A stretch of DNA of 22,948 nt from G020353235 sp035528295 (GCA_035528295.1 DATKYY010000077.1:1-22948); one strand, 5' to 3'; positions 12,534-20,875 are shown, counted from the stretch's first letter. Numbers and translations: made by a program. Notes: generated from the sequence alone by a model not told the origin.

Positions 12534-13796
12534 TTGTATCAAAAGACTGTTTTAGATAATAAGCTGCGCCTGCTTACGGCCAATATGCCCCATACCCAGT
12601 CGGTATCTATCAGTCTCTTTATCGGCATCGGTTCGCGATATGAGACTGATACCGAAGCGGGTATCTCCCATTTTATCGAGCACCTCTGCTTTCGAGGCAC
12701 CGAAAAGCACCCCACCGCCCGCGAGATTGCAACGGCGATAGAGGGGGTGGGGGGAATGCTTAACGGCGGTACCGACAAAGAACTGACCACCTACTGGTGC
12801 AAGGTAGCCGTGCCTCACTTCGGGCTGGCCCTGGAGGTGCTGGCGGATATGCTGCTCAATTCCCGGTTTGAACCTCAGGATATCGAGAAAGAGCGCCGGG
12901 TTATCGTTGAGGAGATTAACATGAGTTTTGACTCCCCGCCGCAGCGGGTGGGCATGCTCATTGATGAACTCTTATGGCCGGAGCACCCGCTGGGGCGTGA
13001 TATCGCCGGCAGTAAAAAGTCGGTTAATGCCATCAGCCGGGATATGATGCTGGGTTATGTGGCTGGTCAGTATCGGCCCGATAATACCGTGGTTGCCATT
13101 GCCGGTAACATCAAGCACGAGGCGATAGTAGCTGCCGTGAGTCAGGCTCTGGGTAACTGGACTAACCGGCCGCAACCATCTGAGTATGCTAATTTTCGGG
13201 GGCAGCTGGCGCAGCGGTTTTGCCTGGAGACGCGTGACATAGAGCAGGCCCACCTCTGTCTGGCCCTGCCCGGTTTATCGCTGGTCCACCCCAGGCGCTT
13301 TACCCTTGATTTGCTGAACATAATTCTGGGTGAGGGGATGAGCAGCCGCCTATTTACCGAGATTCGGGACAAGATGGGGCTTGCCTACAGTATTCACAGC
13401 TGTGTTGACCACTTTCTTGATTGTGGCTCGATGATAATTTATGCCGGGGTGAAGCCGAAGAACCTGGCAACCACCATTAAGGCTATTCTGGAGCAGCTCA
13501 GTAAGCTCAAGGACGAAATCCCTGAGGCGGAGTTGACCAAGGCCAAAGAACTGGCCAAAGGACGCCTGTTACTCCGTATGGAGGACAGCCGTAATGTGGC
13601 CGGCTGGATGGGTGGACAGGAGATTCTCACCCGGCGCATTCTAACTCCGGAGCGGGTGATGGCCTTAATTAATGCCATCACCGCTGAGGAGCTGAAGCAG
13701 TTAGCCGGGGAGTTGTTAATCAGTAGCCAGCTCCGCTTGGCCGTGGTTGGTCCGGTGACTGCCGAAGAACCGCTGGAAGAACTGCTGGAATTATAA
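12534..13796 (+). CDS. M16 family zinc peptidase (processing-peptidase-like)
   Basis: The 420-residue protein is a single-chain M16B-type peptidase. The inverted zinc motif HxxEH is intact in SHFIEHLCFRGTEKHPTA (residues about 43-48), and the distal ligand Glu is in ERRVIVEEINM. The second half contains the inactive-domain features of the family (HLCLALPGL, LNIILGEGMSSRLFTEIRDKMGLAYSIHS). It lacks a signal peptide, so it is probably cytoplasmic. The start is TTG 12534 with AGAGGT a few bases upstream; conserved homology begins immediately (YQKTVLDNKLRLLT). Its substrate is unknown; relatives process or degrade peptides. It is monocistronic and ends at a terminator shared with the convergent groEL gene. 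Confidence 0.92.
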   Translation: MYQKTVLDNKLRLLTANMPHTQSVSISLFIGIGSRYETDTEAGISHFIEHLCFRGTEKHPTAREIATAIEGVGGMLNGGTDKELTTYWCKVAVPHFGLALEVLADMLLNSRFEPQDIEKERRVIVEEINMSFDSPPQRVGMLIDELLWPEHPLGRDIAGSKKSVNAISRDMMLGYVAGQYRPDNTVVAIAGNIKHEAIVAAVSQALGNWTNRPQPSEYANFRGQLAQRFCLETRDIEQAHLCLALPGLSLVHPRRFTLDLLNIILGEGMSSRLFTEIRDKMGLAYSIHSCVDHFLDCGSMIIYAGVKPKNLATTIKAILEQLSKLKDEIPEAELTKAKELAKGRLLLRMEDSRNVAGWMGGQEILTRRILTPERVMALINAITAEELKQLAGELLISSQLRLAVVGPVTAEEPLEELLEL

Positions 13797-13798
13797 AA

Positions 13799-13826
13799 AT
13801 AGCCGCAGCCATCTGGCTGCGGCTAT
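13799..13826. terminator. Bidirectional-type terminator between the M16 peptidase gene and groEL
   Basis: A perfect 12-bp stem (13799-13810 with 13815-13826) has a 4-nt loop. On the minus strand it is followed by a short T-run overlapping the peptidase stop codon, so it terminates groES-groEL. On the plus strand there is no T-run, so it serves the peptidase gene less well. Confidence 0.8.
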
Positions 13827-13850
13827 CTATCAAGGCGTTTTCAGTAGGGA

Positions 13851-15470
13851 TTAGTACATCCCCTCCATGCCACCACCGGGCATGGAGGGTGCTTTTTCTT
13901 TCTCCGGAATATCAGAGACCAGCGCTTCGGTAATCAGCACCATCACGGCAATACTGGCCGCATTCTGCAGGGCTGACCTGACCACCTTGGTGGGGTCAAT
14001 AATGCCCTTGGCCACCATGTCACCGAACTCGCCGGCTTCAGCGTCATAGCCAGAGCCGGGCTCGCTCTTCTTCACGGCATCGATGACCACCGAGCCGTCT
14101 TTGCCGGCGTTGATGGCAATCCAGCGAATCGGCTCCTCTACTGCCTTCCTGATGATGTCCACCCCGGTTGCTTCATCTCCCTCAACCTTCAGCTTATCCA
14201 GAACGGGGAGGGCATTGAGCAGGGCGACACCGCCTCCGGGCAGGATGCCTTCCTCAACCGCAGCTCGGGTCGCCGATAGGGCGTCCTCAACCCGATGCTT
14301 TCTCTCCTTGAGCTCAACTTCGGTAGCCGCACCGACTTTAATTACGGCGACGCCTCCAGCCAGCTTGGCCTGCCTCTCCTGGAGTTTCTCGCGGTCAAAG
14401 TCAGAGGTGGTCTCGTCTATCTGGACCTTAATCTGCTTGATTCTGGCCTTGAGTTCATCCTCACTGCCTTTACCCTCAACGATGGTGCATTTATCTTTAT
14501 CGGCGGTCACCCGGCGGGCTCGCCCCAGGTCTTCTACGGTAACCGAGTCAAGCTTGCGGCCGACCTCTTCCGAGATGACCTTGCCGCCGGTAAGAATGGC
14601 CATATCCTCCAGCATTTGCTTGCGGCGGTCACCAAAGCCGGGGGCTTTAACCGCCAGCACATTGATGGTACCGCGCAGTTTGTTAACCACTAGGGTGGCC
14701 AGGGCTTCACCATCTACATCCTCGGCGACAATAAGCAAATTCTTGGTCACCTGGAGCAGCTTCTCCAGAGCCGGCAGCAGGTCAGCCACCGCTGAGATTT
14801 TCTTGTCGGTGATAAGGATATAGGGGTCTTCAATTTCGGCTTCCATCTTCTCGGCATTGGTGATGAAGTAGGGGCTGATATAACCGCGGTCAAACTGCAT
14901 TCCCTCTACGAATTCGGTCTCATACTTTATCCCTTTAGACTCCTCAACGGTGATAACGCCGTCTTTGCCTACCTTTTCCATCACCTCGGCAATCAGGTTG
15001 CCAATCTCGGCGTCCTTAGCCGTAATGGTACCGACCTGGGCGATTTGCTCTTTACCCTTTACCTCGGTGGAAACCCGCTTGAGCTCGTCAATAACTGCCT
15101 GGGTTGCCTTTTCAATCCCCCGCTTCAGCGCCATGGGCTCGGCGCCAGCGGCGATGTTCTTAAAGCCGTTGGTAACGATGGCGTGGGCCAGCAAAGTTGA
15201 GGTGGTGGTGCCATCACCACAGTCGTCATTGGTCTTGCTGGCGGCTTCCTTGACTATCTGCACTCCCATGTTCTCAAAGGGGTCAGGGAGCTCGATCTCC
15301 TTGGCAATGGTAACCCCGTCGTCAATAATCGAAGGGGCGCCCCATTTTTTATCCAGTGCCACACAATGTCCCTTGGGACCGAGGGTTACCCTGACGGCAT
15401 CAGCCAGGGTGTCGATGCCTTTCTTCAGGGCATGCCTTACTTCCTCATCAAAGATAATCTGTTTTGCCAT
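13851..15470 (-). CDS. groL: Chaperonin GroEL
   Basis: GroEL forms the double-ring ATP-driven folding chamber that works with GroES in the cytoplasm. The 539-residue protein is full length. It shows VTLGPKGHCVALDKKWGAPSIIDDGVTIAKEIEL near residue 30, the ATP-site GDGTTT near residue 85, and the family ending PGGGMEGMY, a short version of the Gly-Met tail. NDDCGDGTTTSTLLA differs mildly from the usual NDVAGDGTTTATVLA. ATG 15470 has AGGAGGAG five or so bases upstream. groES precedes it by 27 bp in the same operon, controlled by a CIRCE-like operator. Confidence 0.97.
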   Translation of the reverse strand: MAKQIIFDEEVRHALKKGIDTLADAVRVTLGPKGHCVALDKKWGAPSIIDDGVTIAKEIELPDPFENMGVQIVKEAASKTNDDCGDGTTTSTLLAHAIVTNGFKNIAAGAEPMALKRGIEKATQAVIDELKRVSTEVKGKEQIAQVGTITAKDAEIGNLIAEVMEKVGKDGVITVEESKGIKYETEFVEGMQFDRGYISPYFITNAEKMEAEIEDPYILITDKKISAVADLLPALEKLLQVTKNLLIVAEDVDGEALATLVVNKLRGTINVLAVKAPGFGDRRKQMLEDMAILTGGKVISEEVGRKLDSVTVEDLGRARRVTADKDKCTIVEGKGSEDELKARIKQIKVQIDETTSDFDREKLQERQAKLAGGVAVIKVGAATEVELKERKHRVEDALSATRAAVEEGILPGGGVALLNALPVLDKLKVEGDEATGVDIIRKAVEEPIRWIAINAGKDGSVVIDAVKKSEPGSGYDAEAGEFGDMVAKGIIDPTKVVRSALQNAASIAVMVLITEALVSDIPEKEKAPSMPGGGMEGMY

Positions 15471-15497
15471 TTTTCTCCTCCTAACTAAGCGAATTGG

Positions 15498-15794
15498 TTA
15501 TTTCGGTTTTTTGGCCAGAATGTCACTCTCACGCAGGATGATATACTCTTCATCGTCAAACTTAATCTCGGTACCCCCGTACTTGGAGTAAATCACCCGG
15601 TCACCCACTTTGATGTCCATGGCAATGAGTTTGCCATCCTCGGCACGCCGGCCCGGACCAACCGCCAGAACCTCACCCTCCTGGGGTTTCTCCTTGACGG
15701 TATCCGGTATAACAATCCCACCTTTGGTTACTTCCTCTTTTTCGATGGGCTTGATTACCAGACGGTCGGCTAGCGGTTGAAGCTTGATCGCCAT
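15498..15794 (-). CDS. groES: Co-chaperonin GroES
   Basis: The 98-residue protein caps the GroEL ring. The family pattern is complete: PLADRLVIKPIEKEEVTKGGIVIPDT (mobile loop with GGIVIP near residue 26), GEVLAVGPG, VGDRVIYSKYGGTEIKFDDEEYIILRESDILA. ATG 15794 has AAGGAG seven bases upstream. It is the first gene of the groES-groEL operon. The leader contains an inverted repeat with CIRCE geometry. Confidence 0.97.
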   Translation of the reverse strand: MAIKLQPLADRLVIKPIEKEEVTKGGIVIPDTVKEKPQEGEVLAVGPGRRAEDGKLIAMDIKVGDRVIYSKYGGTEIKFDDEEYIILRESDILAKKPK

Positions 15795-15827
15795 TTTAGT
15801 CTCCTTCCTCGTCTGAACCTCAATTAT

Positions 15828-15854
15828 TTAGCAGTCTCTGGGAGAGACTGCTAA
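15828..15854 (-). promoter_or_regulatory. CIRCE-like operator of groES-groEL (HrcA-type)
   Basis: The arms TTAGCAGTC and GACTGCTAA are separated by nine bases, the geometry of CIRCE (TTAGCACTC-N9-GAGTGCTAA), with one symmetric change (C to G at arm position 7). The inner bases also pair, giving a perfect 12-bp inverted repeat around GGG. It overlaps the predicted RNA start, as expected for HrcA repression. hrcA itself is not in the window. Confidence 0.75.
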
Positions 15855-15855
15855 T

Positions 15856-15861
15856 ATTATA
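15856..15861 (-). promoter_or_regulatory. -10 element of groES-groEL
   Basis: A perfect TATAAT on the minus strand lies immediately upstream of the CIRCE-like repeat, giving a predicted start near 15849. The -35 region at 17 bp (GGCATG) is poor, so the promoter may need another factor or an alternative sigma. Confidence 0.55.
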
Positions 15862-16041
15862 ATAGCGCAAGCTGGCACCATGCCGCAACTCAGCGAAAGA
15901 TTATTCACAGCCAGTATCAGTAACTTACAGGCTTTCTAAGACCAAAAGAAGCCTATATTCTCCATAAAAGTCTCTTTTTGTCCTGTATTCTCCCTTTTCC
16001 ATTTATTTAGCTGGCCTGTCTTGCCTGTGGGACGTATTAAT

Positions 16042-16070
16042 TTGGGGATAATAGCGCAGTATGCTATAAT
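16042..16070 (+). promoter_or_regulatory. Extended -10 promoter of the 61-aa membrane protein gene
   Basis: TTGGGG (16042-16047), a 17-base spacer and TATAAT (16065-16070) preceded by TG (TGCTATAAT) form an extended -10 promoter. The predicted start near 16077 leaves a leader of only about ten bases. Confidence 0.55.
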
Positions 16071-16086
16071 TTAATTGAGGTTAGCT

Positions 16087-16272
16087 ATGTCGTGCTTTCC
16101 CAGCTTTAATCAATATCGTTATGAAGTTGCCCAGAAGGCCAAACAGATAAGCAAGGCTCAGCCGGGCACCTGGCAGGATTTTCTCTGTGAGCTGGTCGGA
16201 CCGCTCAGTATGATACTCGTCGCCGCCGTGTTAGTGGTTGTCGCCATAGTGGCACGACAGCTGCTTGGCTAG
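16087..16272 (+). CDS. Small single-pass membrane protein, function unknown
   Basis: The 61-residue protein starts at ATG 16087 with GAGG a few bases upstream; the in-frame TTG at 16075 is excluded because it precedes the predicted RNA start. The first 35 residues are polar (MSCFPSFNQYRYEVAQKAKQ...). A strongly hydrophobic segment follows (about 38-56, SMILVAAVLVVVAIVA) and the chain ends RQLLG. A C-terminal membrane anchor facing the cytoplasm is likely. It has its own promoter, sits between groES and tsaD, and matches no family I know. Confidence 0.55.
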   Translation: MSCFPSFNQYRYEVAQKAKQISKAQPGTWQDFLCELVGPLSMILVAAVLVVVAIVARQLLG

Positions 16273-16339
16273 TGTCATTAACCCCACCGCAAATTCCACG
16301 GCATATCGCCCCATTTACTCCCCCACCGCTTTAACCGGC

Positions 16340-17317
16340 TTACCCCAGCTTGAGGCTGGGGATGACGTCAAAGTCCAGGCTGTCTGCCCGGCCCGCTTTG
16401 AGCCGGTAGTAACCGCAGGCGGCAATCATGGCGGCGTTATCGGTGCAGAGTATCGGTGGCGGAATCAAAACCGGAATGGGCGAATTATCCACCAGCCGCT
16501 GGCGGAGCAGTTTATTTGAGGCGACCCCGCCGGCCAGCAAAATCTGCTTTACCCCAAGCTCTCTGGCGGTGGCTACGGTCTTGGTGACCAGGACATCAAT
16601 CACCGCCTCCTGGAAGCTGGCGGCGGCGTCAGCCACTGATGAAATCTGGCCCGCTTCCGCCCGGCGGAGCAGGGCGGTCTTGAGGCCGCTGAAGCTGAAA
16701 TCGTTGGTCCCCTTGAGCCAGGCGCGGGGTAACTGGATAGAGGCAGCGCCCTTTTCGGCGGCCTGCTCAATGGCGGGGCCACCGGGATAGCCCAGCCCCA
16801 GAATGCGGGCGGCTTTATCAAAGGCTTCGCCGGCAGCGTCATCCCGCGTCCTTCCCAGCACCACATAATCCCCGTGCCCCTTCATTAAGACCAGGTCACT
16901 GTGCCCCCCGGAGACGATCAGGCAGACTACGGGGAAATCAATAGTCTGATCAGTTAGCCAGTTAGCGTAGATGTGCCCCTCAAGGTGGTTCACCCCGCTG
17001 ATGGGCAAATCATGGGCGGCGGCGACCGCCTTGGCCATATTCACCCCGACCAGCAGCGAGCCCGCCAGACCGGGGCCCATGGTGACGGCAATGCCATCGA
17101 GGTCACTCAGGCTGGCTTTAGCCTCAGCCATCGCCTTCTCCATAACCGGAATGATGGTCAAGAGGTGCTGCCTTGAGGCTACCTCGGGGACAATCCCGCC
17201 ATAGCGGGCGTGGAGCTCCACCTGGGAGGCTATCTGGTTGGCTCGAATTTTAGCCCCGTCCGCCACCACCGCGGCGGCGGTTTCGTCACAGGAGGTCTCG
17301 ATACCCAGAATTTGCAT
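16340..17317 (-). CDS. tsaD: tRNA N6-threonylcarbamoyladenosine synthase component TsaD
   Basis: TsaD transfers the threonylcarbamoyl group to A37 of ANN-decoding tRNAs, working with TsaB and TsaE. The 325-residue protein has the family's N-terminus (ILGIETSCDETAAAVV) and the metal ligands His111 and His115 in NHLEGHIYANW. It also has VSGGHSDLV, GEAFDKAARILGLGYPGGP, AGGVASNKLLR and the third ligand Asp293 in CTDNAAMIA. ATG 17317 has no visible Shine-Dalgarno. The TATAAT at 17326-17331 predicts an RNA start within a base or two of the ATG, so the message is probably leaderless. It is divergent from the CNNM/CBS gene. TsaB and TsaE are not in the window. Confidence 0.95.
   Translation of the reverse strand: MQILGIETSCDETAAAVVADGAKIRANQIASQVELHARYGGIVPEVASRQHLLTIIPVMEKAMAEAKASLSDLDGIAVTMGPGLAGSLLVGVNMAKAVAAAHDLPISGVNHLEGHIYANWLTDQTIDFPVVCLIVSGGHSDLVLMKGHGDYVVLGRTRDDAAGEAFDKAARILGLGYPGGPAIEQAAEKGAASIQLPRAWLKGTNDFSFSGLKTALLRRAEAGQISSVADAAASFQEAVIDVLVTKTVATARELGVKQILLAGGVASNKLLRQRLVDNSPIPVLIPPPILCTDNAAMIAACGYYRLKAGRADSLDFDVIPSLKLG
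16343..16361. repeat. Hairpin at the 3' end of tsaD
   Basis: CCCCAGC (16343-16349) pairs with GCTGGGG (16355-16361) over five bases. It lies in the last codons of tsaD directly before its stop. No T-run follows, so it is at best a weak terminator or mRNA-stabilising structure. Confidence 0.35.
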
Positions 17318-17325
17318 ACATCAGG

Positions 17326-17331
17326 ATTATA
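17326..17331 (-). promoter_or_regulatory. Extended -10 of tsaD
   Basis: The minus strand reads TGCTATAAT, an extended -10, with no good -35. The start is predicted near 17319, next to the ATG at 17317. Confidence 0.5.
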
Positions 17332-17351
17332 GCATAGATAATTTAGTTCTT

Positions 17352-17380
17352 TTGACACACCTGTGAGCCAATGATATTAT
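17352..17380 (+). promoter_or_regulatory. Promoter of the CNNM/CBS-DUF2344-tilS operon
   Basis: TTGACA (17352-17357), a 17-base spacer and TATTAT (17375-17380) form a near-consensus promoter. The predicted start near 17387 rules out the in-frame TTG at 17381 as start codon and supports ATG 17420. Confidence 0.75.
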
Positions 17381-17419
17381 TTGGCTACGGGGACTATCTT
17401 CAAGAGTGGGGTGAGCTAT

Positions 17420-18793
17420 ATGTCAAATATGGAAACACTATATTGGGTGCTGCTGCTGGTTCTTCTGGTTCTATCCGCCTTCTTTTCCAGCGCGGAGACA
17501 GCCTTTGTCTCCCTGCAGCGGGTAAAGGTTGAGCACATGGTCAGCACCGGGGTGAAGGGGGCAAAGCGGGTGTCCAAGCTGATTGAGTACCCGGAGAGGT
17601 TTCTCTCCACCATTCTGCTGGGCAACAATCTGGTAAACACGGCGGCGGCGGCCATAGCTACTGTTATGGCTGTCTCTTTCTGGGGACAAAAGCAGGGGGT
17701 GATAATCGCCACCGCGGCGGTGACTATTGTCCTGCTCATATTCTGTGAGACTGTTCCCAAGACCATGGCCGCCCACCACTCGGAAAGGATATCGCTGCTA
17801 TTTGCCCGGCCAATACAGTTGATTGGCTGGTTATTTACTCCGGTGGTGGTGGTGCTGAGCTGGATAGCTTCCGCCTTCACCCGGCTGGTCGGTGGCACAC
17901 CGGTAGCCCGGTCCATAATCAGTGACGAGGAGATTCGCACCATGATATCGGTGGGACACAAAGAGGGTACGGTGGAGGAAGAGGAAGCCGAGATGCTGCA
18001 CAACGTATTTGATTTTGGCGACCGCCCGGTTCGTGAGGTGATGATACCGCGCCTGGAGGTGGTCTGTATTGAGAAGGGGTCCAAACTGGCTGATTTCCTG
18101 GCTCTGTACACCAAGTCCCCGGTATCCCGCTTACCGGTCTATGAGGAGAATATGGATAATGTGGTTGGCATTCTCTCGGTCAAAGACGTGCTTATGGCGC
18201 TGGCCACCGGCACTGTGGATAAGGATAGTCTGATTGATGACCTGATGCGCCCGGCTTACTTTACGCCGGAGACGAAGCTAATCAATGAGCTCTTTGCCGA
18301 GATGAGGGACAAGAACTTTCGGATGGCGGTGGTCATTGACGAGTACGGCGGCACCGCCGGCATCGTCAGCCTGAGCCGTCTGGTGGAGGAGATTGTCGGC
18401 CCGGTGGGGGACGAGCTGGCGGCGGCCGAAAAAGAATACGAAGCCATCAACGAGTATACCTTCCAGATTGACGGCGGCATGCGTATTGATGAAGCCAATG
18501 ACGAGATGGAGCTGAATCTACCCGAGGGTGACTATGAAACAGTGGCCGGCTTTGTTTTGCACCTGCTCGGGCATATCCCGAAGCAGGGCGAACAGGTGAG
18601 GTATCAGAATTTGAAGCTGGTCATAACCAAGATGCGCGGGAGGAAAATCGAAGAGATTCTGCTGACCAAGAAAAGGCCACCCCGGGAAGCCAAGGCAGGG
18701 CCAGGCAAAGTAACCCCGGCAGAACCGGGCCAGGAAACCAAGGAAGGACCGGAGGAAGAGCCCGAAGGAAAAGATGCAGCGTCTGCGCGTTAG
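17420..18793 (+). CDS. CNNM/CBS/CorC-HlyC-type membrane transporter protein
   Basis: The 457-residue protein starts at ATG 17420, preceded by GGGGTG. The DUF21/CNNM transmembrane domain covers about residues 1-180, with several hydrophobic helices and the conserved FFSSAETAFVSLQRVKVEHM. Two CBS motifs follow (VREVMIPRLEVVCI... and LMRPAYFTPETKLINELF), ending at VIDEYGGTAGIVSLSRLVEEIVG. A CorC_HlyC domain (FQIDGGMRIDEANDEMELNLPEGDYETVAGFVLHLLGHIPKQGEQV) comes next. The last 40 residues are a Pro/Glu/Lys-rich disordered tail. Relatives take part in Mg2+/Co2+ export; calling it a hemolysin is a historical misnomer. Its last 20 bases overlap the next gene. Confidence 0.92.
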   Translation: MSNMETLYWVLLLVLLVLSAFFSSAETAFVSLQRVKVEHMVSTGVKGAKRVSKLIEYPERFLSTILLGNNLVNTAAAAIATVMAVSFWGQKQGVIIATAAVTIVLLIFCETVPKTMAAHHSERISLLFARPIQLIGWLFTPVVVVLSWIASAFTRLVGGTPVARSIISDEEIRTMISVGHKEGTVEEEEAEMLHNVFDFGDRPVREVMIPRLEVVCIEKGSKLADFLALYTKSPVSRLPVYEENMDNVVGILSVKDVLMALATGTVDKDSLIDDLMRPAYFTPETKLINELFAEMRDKNFRMAVVIDEYGGTAGIVSLSRLVEEIVGPVGDELAAAEKEYEAINEYTFQIDGGMRIDEANDEMELNLPEGDYETVAGFVLHLLGHIPKQGEQVRYQNLKLVITKMRGRKIEEILLTKKRPPREAKAGPGKVTPAEPGQETKEGPEEEPEGKDAASAR

Positions 18794-19415
18794 GTTTGCT
18801 CGAGGCGAAGAAGTAAAGTTCATCTCTCACCTGGATTTAATGCGGCTGTGGCAAAGGGCACTACGCCGTGCCGGCATGCCGCTGGCCTATTCCGAGGGAT
18901 TTAACCCCCACCCCCGCATATCACTGGCGGCACCCCTGCCCATCGGGGTAACCAGCGAAGCCGAGCTAATGGATGTCCTGGTTCACAAATGGGTATCTCC
19001 CCATTTCTTTACCAGCGCTCTCAGCGAGCAGTTACCGCCGGGCATTGAAATCCGGCAGGTGTACCCGATGTCACTGACCCTGCCCTCGCTGCAATCACAG
19101 GTCCGCTTTGCCGAATATCGGGTTGAGGTGGAGACGGAAGAAAAAAACATTGAGGCCAAGCTTGCCTCTCTGCTCTCATTAAAGCAACTGCCGTGGCAAC
19201 ACCAGCGGGATACCGGCCCCAAAAGCTACGACCTGAGGGCGCTAGTTGATGACCTGTGGCTGATTAGCTCTCAGCCTTCCGGCGGCACGATAGGGATGAG
19301 GCTGCGCTGTGATAGTAGTGGCTCGGGAAGACCGGAGCAGGTTACGGCCGCCCTCGGTTTTAGCCAGTATCCCACGTCAATACAACGCACCAAGCTTATA
19401 CTGGAAACGAGTTAG
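18774..19415 (+). CDS. DUF2344 (TIGR03936) protein, partner of TIGR03960-type radical SAM
   Basis: The 213-residue protein has the family N-terminus LRVRFARGEEVKFISHLDLMRLWQRALRRAGMPLAYSEGFNPHPRISLAAPLPIGVTSEAELMD. This family is often fused to the C-terminus of the TIGR03960 radical SAM protein or encoded beside it; here the radical SAM gene lies about 10 kb away at 6963-8555. The molecular function is unknown. ATG 18774 has AAGGAAAAG upstream within the CBS gene, and the 20-bp overlap indicates translational coupling. tilS follows after five bases. Being in an operon with tilS fits a tRNA/RNA-related role but does not prove it. Confidence 0.87.
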   Translation: MQRLRVRFARGEEVKFISHLDLMRLWQRALRRAGMPLAYSEGFNPHPRISLAAPLPIGVTSEAELMDVLVHKWVSPHFFTSALSEQLPPGIEIRQVYPMSLTLPSLQSQVRFAEYRVEVETEEKNIEAKLASLLSLKQLPWQHQRDTGPKSYDLRALVDDLWLISSQPSGGTIGMRLRCDSSGSGRPEQVTAALGFSQYPTSIQRTKLILETS

Positions 19416-19420
19416 GTTAG

Positions 19421-20875
19421 ATGGCCATTCGGGAAGAAAATCAGCAATCACTGGAGATGAAAGTATCGGGTTTTATCCGGGAGCATCAGCTGATATCGGC
19501 TGGAAAGCCGCTGGTGGTGGCTGTATCCGGTGGTCCCGATTCGGTCTGTCTCTTTCATATTCTGTTCGGCCTTCAAAAAGAGCTGGGGGTGAATCTTCAT
19601 GTGGCGCACCTCAACCACCAGCTGCGCGGAGCAGAAGCAGCGGCGGATGCGCGGTATGTTGCCGGGCTGGCCCGGCGCCTGGCTATTCCGGCTACCATCG
19701 AGCAGCGCGATGTCAAGGCTTATCAAGCCGAGCACCGTCTCTCCCTGGAAGAGGCGGCCAGAGAGGTGAGGTATGCCTTTCTGGCTGAGGTAGCCGTGGC
19801 TATCGGCGCTGACCGGGTGGCGGTGGGGCACACTCTTGACGACCACATTGAGACGATATTAATGCACCTGATTCGGGGCACGGGCAGCCGGGGGCTGCGC
19901 GGGCTTCAGCCTAAGATTAGCTGGCAGATTTCGGGTGCCAGCCTGACCATAGTCAGGCCTCTTCTGTCAGTGAGCCGGGAGGAGACCGAGGGCTATTGCC
20001 GCCTTCATCAGCTCAGTCCCCGTATTGATAGCTCTAATCTATTGCTATCACCATTGAGAAACAGAATCCGGCACCAGCTTCTCCCTCTGCTTGAGGGCTA
20101 TAACCCGCGCATCGCGGAAGCCCTGCTCCGCACTGCCGGCATCGCCGGCGATGACCTCGCCTTTCTGGATGGGGCGGTGGCTGAAGTATGGGATAAAATC
20201 GTCCAGAGGCAGAAGAAGGCAATTATTTTAGACAAAAAGGGCTTGCTTGAGCTGGCCCCCGCCCTCAAGCGCCACCTGCTCCGAGCCGCCATCGAAAGGC
20301 TAGTTGGTAACATCAAAGACATTGAGGCGCATCACATTGAAGAAATCATGGCTATTTTAAATAAGCCGGCCGGCAAGAGAAAATGCCTGCCCGGTGGCTT
20401 AATCTTTGCTGTGGAATATGACCGCTATTTGTTGAGTTCCGGCGAGGCAGGTTTGTCCCCCCTCCCCAGGCTGGAAGGTGAGTTCAATTTAAAGATACCC
20501 GGCGCAACCCGACTGCCGGGCTGGCAGGTAACGGCAACTATCTTAAATCGAGAGCAGTTGGCAGCCGCGGAGATAGATTTAACTGATAGCGATTTTACCG
20601 CCTGCTTTGACTTTGAGAAAATGGGTGATAAGTTAACGGTGCGTACCCGCCGGCGCGGCGACCGCTTTCAGCCGCTGGGGATGGGCCAGCCCAAGAAGCT
20701 GGGCGAGTTTATGATTGATGCTAAAATCCCCCAGGCCTGGCGGGGGCATGTCCCCCTTGTCTGCTCACCGGGCCAGATATTGTGGGTGGTCGGCTACCGC
20801 ATCGACGAAAGGGTGAAGGTTACTGATAGCACCAGGCGGGTTCTGTGTCTGGAGCTGGAAAAGCAGCCCGGGTAA
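19421..20875 (+). CDS. tilS: tRNA(Ile)-lysidine synthetase
   Basis: TilS converts the wobble C34 of tRNA-Ile(CAU) to lysidine with ATP and lysine, allowing AUA decoding. The 484-residue protein shows the PP-loop motif SGGPDS (36-41), HVAHLNHQLRGAEA, EEAAREVRYAFL and GHTLDDHIETILMHLIRGTGSRGLRGL. A C-terminal TilS domain ends in TRRRGDRFQPLGMGQPKKLGEFMIDAKIPQAWRGHVPLV. The length suits the long two-domain type. ATG 19421 is preceded by AGGTTAG. It is the last gene of the plus-strand operon that begins at 17420, and it converges with the nicotinate phosphoribosyltransferase gene, leaving only 20 bp between stops. Confidence 0.95.
   Translation: MAIREENQQSLEMKVSGFIREHQLISAGKPLVVAVSGGPDSVCLFHILFGLQKELGVNLHVAHLNHQLRGAEAAADARYVAGLARRLAIPATIEQRDVKAYQAEHRLSLEEAAREVRYAFLAEVAVAIGADRVAVGHTLDDHIETILMHLIRGTGSRGLRGLQPKISWQISGASLTIVRPLLSVSREETEGYCRLHQLSPRIDSSNLLLSPLRNRIRHQLLPLLEGYNPRIAEALLRTAGIAGDDLAFLDGAVAEVWDKIVQRQKKAIILDKKGLLELAPALKRHLLRAAIERLVGNIKDIEAHHIEEIMAILNKPAGKRKCLPGGLIFAVEYDRYLLSSGEAGLSPLPRLEGEFNLKIPGATRLPGWQVTATILNREQLAAAEIDLTDSDFTACFDFEKMGDKLTVRTRRRGDRFQPLGMGQPKKLGEFMIDAKIPQAWRGHVPLVCSPGQILWVVGYRIDERVKVTDSTRRVLCLELEKQPG

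Noticed and set aside
14083..14823. Long plus-strand open frame (246 codons) opposite groEL.
   Set aside because: It is Ser/Thr/Arg-rich low-complexity shadow coding antisense to a conserved gene and has no ribosome site.
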